Shown here one piece after another: positions 58,854 through 64,000 of a DNA stretch of 64,000 nucleotides (the stretch's first letter is position 1; every line of letters starts with the position of its first letter). The notes under the pieces are model-generated. The model had not been told where the DNA came from and did no database searches. It saw nothing but the letters and a program-made list of their open reading frames with translations. Source of the DNA: Gilliamella sp. App6-5 (GTDB lineage: Bacteria; Pseudomonadota; Gammaproteobacteria; Enterobacterales; Orbaceae); assembly GCF_001690525.1 (NCBI RefSeq), contig NZ_LZGT01000101.1, positions 24,526 to 88,525 of the forward strand, given 5' to 3'. Both the position numbers and the translations under genes were made by a program.

Positions 58854-59906
58854 ATGCCAGCAGAAAAAAACACTACCGATCTACTCAAGCTGATTTTAAA
58901 CCTATTAATCATTGGGTTGCTAATCATTATTACCTATCGTGTTATTGAAGTTTTCTTATTCGGATTCTTCTGGGCTGTGATGGTGGTCATCGCCACTTGG
59001 CCATTAATGATAAAAATTCAGCAAAAGCTATTTAACAAACGCTGGTTATCACTCTTAGTGATGGCGCTAATATTATCGTTTGTTTGCATTATACCTTTTA
59101 TATTAATTATTAGCTCGGTAGCACAAAATGGTCACCATCTTATTGAATGGGCCAAAACATTATCCCATCAAAAACTACCCACTCTTGACTGGCTTGAAAG
59201 CATACCGGCCTTTGGCTCTGAACTACACCAAAAATGGTTAAACCTGATTCAAACTGATGGTACCGATTTAGTGACAACTATACAGCCTTATGTTGGCACC
59301 ATGATAGGCTGGTTACTTGAACAAGCCACCAATATTGGCATGTTCATCTTTCATGCTGGTGTGATGATTATTTTTAGCCTATTACTCTTTTTAAGAGGTG
59401 AAAACATCACCAAGTACGTCTATTTATTAGCCAATCGGCTTTCAAAACAATATGGTGAAACCACCGTCACCTTAGCAGGGCAATCCATACGTGCAGTGGC
59501 ACTTGGCGTTGTGGTTACCGCCATCACTTTAGCCTTAATTGGCGGGTTAAGTTTTATATTAACCAGAATGCCGTTATCGGGCGTATTAACGCTAATCTTA
59601 TTTATTTGCTGTGTGGCACAAATTGGTCCTGTAGTTGTTATGCTTGGGTGCATCCTTTGGCAATTTTGGGCGGGCAACACCACTGCGGGCATCGTATTAA
59701 TTGTTGTGGCAATCATCTTAACCACTTTAGATAGTGTAATGCGAGCCTACTTAATAAAAAAAGGCGCCAACTTACCGTTTTTACTCATATTATTTGGGGT
59801 GATTGGGGGGCTACTTGGCTTTGGCATAATGGGATTATTTATTGGGCCTGTAGTACTAGCATTAACATACAAAATAATTCAAACATGGGTTGATGAACAA
59901 TCCTAA
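58854..59906 (+). CDS. ydiK: AI-2E family transporter YdiK
   Basis: 350 aa with about eight membrane helices, close to E. coli YdiK (370 aa). Conserved blocks: WAVMVVIATWPLM near the start, QSIRAVALGVVVTAITLALIGG, QIGPVVVMLGCI and LLILFGVIGGLLGFGIMGLFIGPV. Function in E. coli is not established; the family includes putative exporters of autoinducer-2 and sodium/proton antiporters. Shorter C-terminus than the E. coli protein. Single gene. Confidence 0.9.
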   Translation: MPAEKNTTDLLKLILNLLIIGLLIIITYRVIEVFLFGFFWAVMVVIATWPLMIKIQQKLFNKRWLSLLVMALILSFVCIIPFILIISSVAQNGHHLIEWAKTLSHQKLPTLDWLESIPAFGSELHQKWLNLIQTDGTDLVTTIQPYVGTMIGWLLEQATNIGMFIFHAGVMIIFSLLLFLRGENITKYVYLLANRLSKQYGETTVTLAGQSIRAVALGVVVTAITLALIGGLSFILTRMPLSGVLTLILFICCVAQIGPVVVMLGCILWQFWAGNTTAGIVLIVVAIILTTLDSVMRAYLIKKGANLPFLLILFGVIGGLLGFGIMGLFIGPVVLALTYKIIQTWVDEQS

Positions 59907-60104
59907 ACCATTTATTATCATCCAGTAATAAAGCATTAAGAGCATAAGCACGTTGCTAAAGGCGTAATAAAAAACCACTTAATCGAAAGCAACTTAGCCA
60001 AAATGCACATAATTTAAAAGGAGTATTATTTTACTGGCCTTATTCGGGTTACATAGATAAACAACATCGCCACGTAACTAGCCAGTTATAATGATAAATA
60101 AATC

Positions 60105-61460
60105 ATGCGAATACCATTTATAAAATATAATCACCAAAAGCACCTTGATGAATTAGCTAAAATTCAACAAGATGCTAGGCAATACTACATATGCGTAAAT
60201 CCAAAAGCGTACCGACTTGCTTTAATCGAAAGTATAAAAAAAGCTCAGCACCGTATTTATATTGTCGCGCTCTATCTAGAGCAAGATGAAGCGGGGCAAG
60301 AAATTCTTAACGAACTGTATCAAATAAAACAACAGCGTCCAAATTTAGATATCAAAATATTTGTTGACTGGCACCGTGCACAGCGAGGGCGGATTGGCGA
60401 AGACAAAGCCCATACCAATGCCAATTATTATTACCAACTAAAACAGCAACACCCTGATATCGACATTCCCATTTATGGCGTGCCAGTTAATCGCCGCGAA
60501 ATACTTGGTGTACTGCATCTAAAAGGATTTATCATTGATGACACTGTCATTTACAGCGGTGCTAGCATTAACAATGTATACTTACACAAACGTGAAAAAT
60601 ATCGTTATGATCGTTACCATTTTATTACTAATCCATTATTAGCGGACAGCATGGTACAGTTTATACTCGACCACTTTTTGCCATATCAAGCGCTGCAACT
60701 GCTTAATACGGGTACGCACAAAACCCGCAAACAAATCAAGTCAGAAATAAAAACCCTACGCCAGCATTTAATGGATGCTAGCTATCAATACAATGCCAAT
60801 GCTGATAACCAAACCTTATCAGTTTCGCCAATTATGGGGCTTGGACGCAATAATGCATTAAATAAAATTATCCATCACCTCATTAATGTAACCGAACAAC
60901 AAATCACCTTTTGTACGCCTTACTTTAATTTGCCAAGCATTTTAGTGCGCGACATCATTCGCCTGCTACGTAAAGGTCGCCAAGTCGAACTGATTATTGG
61001 CGACAAAGAAGCCAACGACTTCTATATCCCGCCAGACAAACCTTTTAATATATCGGGTGGATTACCGTACTTATACGAAATCAACTTAAGAAGCTTTATT
61101 GAGCGCCTGCAACCTTTTATTGATAAAGAGCAACTTATCATACGCCTATGGAAAGATGAAAACCAAACCTATCACCTAAAAGGTATCTGGGTAGATAATA
61201 AATGGGTACTTATAACTGGCAATAACCTAAACCCACGAGCATGGCGGCTTGATCTGGAAAACGGCATATTAATACACGATCCAAAACAAGAATTAAGAGA
61301 TAAGTTCAATCAAGAACTTAACACTATTCGCCAAAAAACCACGTTGGTTACGCACTTTCAACAAATCCAAGCAAGCCAATTTTATCCTAGCCAAGTCCAT
61401 AAATTAATAAAACGACTTAGTCGAATAAAAGTGGATAGGATTATTAAGCGGTTGCTATAA
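60105..61460 (+). CDS. pssA: Phosphatidylserine synthase
   Basis: CDP-diacylglycerol-serine O-phosphatidyltransferase of the phospholipase D superfamily, the first step to phosphatidylethanolamine. 451 aa, identical in length to E. coli PssA. Two HKD motifs: HLKGFIIDD (about 142-150) and HLKGIWVDN (about 362-370), each followed by an asparagine-rich strand (SGASINN, TGNNLNPRAW). Ribosome-binding and membrane-association regions are basic. No strong ribosome-binding site before the ATG. Confidence 0.96.
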   Translation: MRIPFIKYNHQKHLDELAKIQQDARQYYICVNPKAYRLALIESIKKAQHRIYIVALYLEQDEAGQEILNELYQIKQQRPNLDIKIFVDWHRAQRGRIGEDKAHTNANYYYQLKQQHPDIDIPIYGVPVNRREILGVLHLKGFIIDDTVIYSGASINNVYLHKREKYRYDRYHFITNPLLADSMVQFILDHFLPYQALQLLNTGTHKTRKQIKSEIKTLRQHLMDASYQYNANADNQTLSVSPIMGLGRNNALNKIIHHLINVTEQQITFCTPYFNLPSILVRDIIRLLRKGRQVELIIGDKEANDFYIPPDKPFNISGGLPYLYEINLRSFIERLQPFIDKEQLIIRLWKDENQTYHLKGIWVDNKWVLITGNNLNPRAWRLDLENGILIHDPKQELRDKFNQELNTIRQKTTLVTHFQQIQASQFYPSQVHKLIKRLSRIKVDRIIKRLL

Positions 61461-61773
61461 AAGTGTTTCGTTTAAGCTTTTGCTGAAAAACCTTGAAAAC
61501 CTTTAAAAAAAAGCTTTCCTGATAAACATAGCGACGCCAATCATTCCTGTTTGGCGTGCTAACCTCTCTCTGTTATCGGCTCATTCCGACGAAGGATTAA
61601 TGCTTGTATTAATATTTTGGACATTATAAAAATTGGCATATTTTTTTATAAAAAACTTTAAGTATCATGTTGATTTTATTATTTTTTACGTTTTTAAGTA
61701 AAATTAATGCGTTATCGGGTACTTTTGTGTGTTTTGGGTAGGTGTTAATTATTAGCGGATATTTGTTGGGTTG
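61461..61773. other. Region after pssA without recognised gene
   Basis: A hairpin with a 7-bp stem (ACGCCAA 61534-61540, TTGGCGT 61551-61557) and a 10-nt loop lies 73 bases after pssA; it has no T run but could end that transcript. The rest shows no coding frame. Confidence 0.4.
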
Positions 61774-61984
61774 CCCTGCTAAACGATGGGATAGCCGAAA
61801 GAGTGAGAGGTACGTTAACGGAAATGTGGCATAATCAGCAAATATTTAGTGATTTAACAAAAGAGAAAAAACAAAAGCTTTAGCAATTTCCAGTAAAACG
61901 CCTTATGAGCTTTTAAAGGATTATTTTAATCAAGAAGTGAAAACAACTTGGCATTTCCTTACATGTTTTTTTAATGAGATCTGA
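61774..61984 (+). pseudogene. C-terminal remnant of an IS481-type transposase
   Basis: Read in frame from about 61773, the translation LLNDGIAERVRGTLTEMWH then NQQIFSDLTKEKKQKL parallels the family's TNGKAERVIRTLMEMWH region. After one frame change near 61875 it continues ISSKTPYELLKDYFNQEVK to a TGA at 61982-61984, the typical transposase end. The N-terminal two thirds are absent. It complements the fragment at 9152-9802, which has the front and middle but a degraded tail; both come from the same element family, not necessarily the same copy. Confidence 0.7.
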
Positions 61985-62002
61985 TTACTTACGTTTGTAA
62001 AC

Positions 62003-62580
62003 TTATATCAAACGATATGTTCTTTTTGAAGGATTAAAATGCTGTTTATCTTTAATTAACTCATATTGCCATAATAAAATGCCATTTCTGATTTTAATTA
62101 TAAAGCTATTTGCAATATCATAATGTTGCTTTTTCTCGCCATAATAATAAGACAATTTGTGATTAATATAACGTATTTTATTTATTGATCCACCCTCAAC
62201 TTTTTGAATATCTAAAGCAAAGCTAATAGAATCTAAAGCACCTTTGTTTCGATAAATAGTAAAAAATTTTATTGGAGAAAACAAAAATTCTTTTTTTACC
62301 CAATTTAGATGATGCAATCGTTATTTTTTCTTTATCATAAAATATTTCCATATGTTCATCTAAAAAATTTTCTGCTGCTGTAGCTTGATACATGATACCA
62401 ATCAAGATTACAACTAAGAAAAGTAAAAATAAAGGAAAAGCATGTAGGGAAGAATTGTTTGTAGAGCTACACAAACAAATAAAAAAAATTGCATGTACTA
62501 CGATCATTGACCAATAGATTAGGAAAAAAAGCGAAATATTTTCGATAATTTACTGAATAAAATTGATAATAACGATCCAT
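62003..62580 (-). pseudogene. Hypothetical small membrane protein, two homopolymer frameshifts
   Basis: No recognised family. Three overlapping minus-strand frames join into one protein of about 191 aa if one base is removed from each of two 7-base runs: A7 at 62524-62530 and T7 at 62291-62297 (plus-strand letters). The joined product starts MDRYYQFYSVNYRKYFAFF, has two membrane segments (about 15-37 and 47-67) and a mixed, Lys-rich soluble part (SSKLGKKEFLFSPIKFF ... SKRTYRLI). As read, only fragments 62507-62223 and 62317-62003 are open. It could be a pseudogene, a slippage-controlled gene or a sequencing artefact. Confidence 0.6.
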
Positions 62581-62700
62581 TATTTACTTTTGCCCATTTT
62601 ATTAATACAAAACTGATGTAAAAAATTACACTGCAAGACAAAGATAAAAAACTTTTTTACATTCAAATTGTCAAATAATAAAACCGTATAAACGAGTATA

Positions 62701-62745
62701 TATTTTAAAGTGTTGGGCTCATCATGAGCCCAACACTTTAAAATA
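62701..62745. repeat. 45-bp perfect palindrome
   Basis: Two 22-nt arms (62701-62722 and 62724-62745), perfectly complementary around a single C. The core is AAGTGTTGGGCTCAT / ATGAGCCCAACACTT, flanked by A/T on both ends. It could serve as a bidirectional terminator, with U-rich tails inside the stem, or extrude as a cruciform. It lies about 120 bases before the membrane-protein start and 228 before mutS. Confidence 0.9.
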
Positions 62746-62973
62746 CAAACAGATCCATTTTACATTAAGCTCCAAATAATCCTCTGTAATAAACCAATAA
62801 TCAGTTATAATAAAATTATTATATGAATGATTACATCATACAACTTACATTTATCAGACTTTTAATAACACTACAAATAAGGAATCAGTGCAATTTTATG
62901 CATTTTAATGATACTTTGTAAGAATTGTGAATTTGACTTATTACGTTGAAAGATAAAAAACCGAAATAATGCC
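62746..62973. other. mutS upstream region
   Basis: AT-rich with no gene seen. It should contain the mutS promoter. No strong ribosome-binding site is visible before the mutS start. Confidence 0.35.
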
Positions 62974-64000
62974 ATGATGAATGAAGACAATTTAACCGAC
63001 CACACACCAATGATGCGGCAGTATTTAAGATTAAAAGCCGAAAATCCCGATATTTTGCTTTTTTATCGCATGGGTGATTTTTATGAGATGTTTTATGATG
63101 ATGCCAAGCGTGCCTCGCAGCTTTTAGATATTTCGCTCACAAAGCGTGGCTCGTCAAATGGTGAACCGATTCCTATGGCGGGGGTGCCTTATCATGCGGT
63201 TGAAAGTTATTTAGCCAAGTTAATCTCACTAGGTGAATCGGTGGCTATTTGTGAACAAATAGGCGATCCAGCAACAACCAAAGGGCCTGTTGAACGTAAA
63301 GTGGTTCGTATTGTTACTCCTGGCACAGTCAGTGATGAATTATTACTAGAAGATCGCAAAGATAATTTACTTGCTTCAATCTGGCAAAATAAAAACCATT
63401 ATGGCTATGCCACACTCGACATTAGTTCTGGTCGCTTTTATGTTTTTGAATGTGACAACTTTGAGGCGATGCAAGCTGAACTGCAACGTACTAGCCCTGT
63501 TGAATTGCTATATCCAGAAGAATTTCAATCCATGCCATTAATTGAAAATCGCCATGGTCTGCGCCGTCGTCCACAATGGGACTTTGATCTTGAAACGGCA
63601 AAACAACAGCTTAATTTGCAATTTGGCACCAATGATTTAGTTGGATTTGGTGTAGAAGCATGCAATTATGCACTTTGTGCTGCGGGTTGCTTATTGCAAT
63701 ATGTTAAAGATACGCAGCGCACTGCTCTGCCTCATATACGTTCCATTATCAAGCAATCGACCAATGACTTTGTTGTGCTAGATGCCGCAACCCGTCGCAA
63801 TCTTGAAATTACCGAAAATCTAACAGGTGGAACACAAAATACGGTTGTAGACATACTCGATAAAACCCAAACGCCAATGGGCAGCCGTATGCTTAAACGT
63901 TGGTTACACTCACCAATCCGTAATTTAACAATATTACAAAATCGGCAACAAGCGATTAGTGAATTACAAAATTATATTGATGATGTTAATCCGCTACTAA
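62974..64000 (+). CDS. mutS: DNA mismatch repair protein MutS, N-terminal part
   Basis: Recognises mismatches and small loops and recruits MutL. The frame is open from ATG 62974 to the right edge (342 codons of about 850). The start [25 protein letters not shown] matches the family in such a way that the mismatch-wedging Phe36 and Glu38 fall in DFYEMF with E. coli numbering. The clamp-domain N-terminal part, connector domain (about 125-270) and the start of the core ([31 protein letters not shown]) are present. The ATPase domain lies outside the window. Confidence 0.97.
   Translation, partial: MMNEDNLTDHTPMMRQYLRLKAENPDILLFYRMGDFYEMFYDDAKRASQLLDISLTKRGSSNGEPIPMAGVPYHAVESYLAKLISLGESVAICEQIGDPATTKGPVERKVVRIVTPGTVSDELLLEDRKDNLLASIWQNKNHYGYATLDISSGRFYVFECDNFEAMQAELQRTSPVELLYPEEFQSMPLIENRHGLRRRPQWDFDLETAKQQLNLQFGTNDLVGFGVEACNYALCAAGCLLQYVKDTQRTALPHIRSIIKQSTNDFVVLDAATRRNLEITENLTGGTQNTVVDILDKTQTPMGSRMLKRWLHSPIRNLTILQNRQQAISELQNYIDDVNPLL

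Overview
The window is AT-rich DNA from a gammaproteobacterium. Its gene content and local gene order resemble enterics (hinT-lpoB-nagZ, yoaA-tsaB, rpsF-priB-rpsR-rplI, tamA-tamB, hldD-waaF-waaC, potFGHI, an FMN riboswitch upstream of ribB), but base composition is much more AT-rich and several operons are shortened. My best guess is the Orbaceae (Gilliamella-like insect-gut bacteria). That is inference from composition and protein style, not from any database search.

Layout. 1-7972 is housekeeping: the end of a PTS IIC gene, ggt, the rpsF ribosomal operon with its promoter and leader hairpin (minus strand), hinT, lpoB, nagZ and a short tyrR. 8023-22273 is a lipooligosaccharide (LOS) island. 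It holds GT9-type, GT8-type and unassigned sugar-transfer genes, hldE, two tandem msbA-like ABC transporters and a first hldD, and is interrupted by a decayed IS481-type transposase. Together these genes make ADP-heptose, extend the core and flip the product. 22639-31481 carries yoaA, tsaB, an inserted and broken IS1182-type element, bamE, fklB, an MFS transporter, dapB, tadA and hpt. 31499-42665 carries tamA-tamB, mnmD, plsC, cmoM, the second hldD with waaF-waaC, and yaeP. 42658-48599 holds a CusRS-type two-component pair, trmA, srmB and a peroxiredoxin. 48703-52154 holds a paired SMR transporter and a yjiH-yjiG-peptidase cluster. 52263-57919 holds ribB with its FMN riboswitch and the putrescine importer potFGHI. 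58258-64000 holds a lipoprotein-type ecotin, ydiK, pssA, IS481 debris, a frameshifted membrane-protein gene, a 45-bp perfect palindrome and the first 342 codons of mutS.

The least ordinary items are the duplicated LOS island, an apparently membrane-anchored ecotin, N-terminal membrane extensions on both putrescine permeases, a G8 tract inside an SMR gene, a strong orphan terminator opposite cusRS beside an inverted repeat, and three reading-frame breaks that all fall in homopolymer runs. I found no tRNA or rRNA gene, CRISPR array or prophage. No clearly new multi-gene system is demonstrable from sequence alone; the LOS island is the best candidate for unusual biology.
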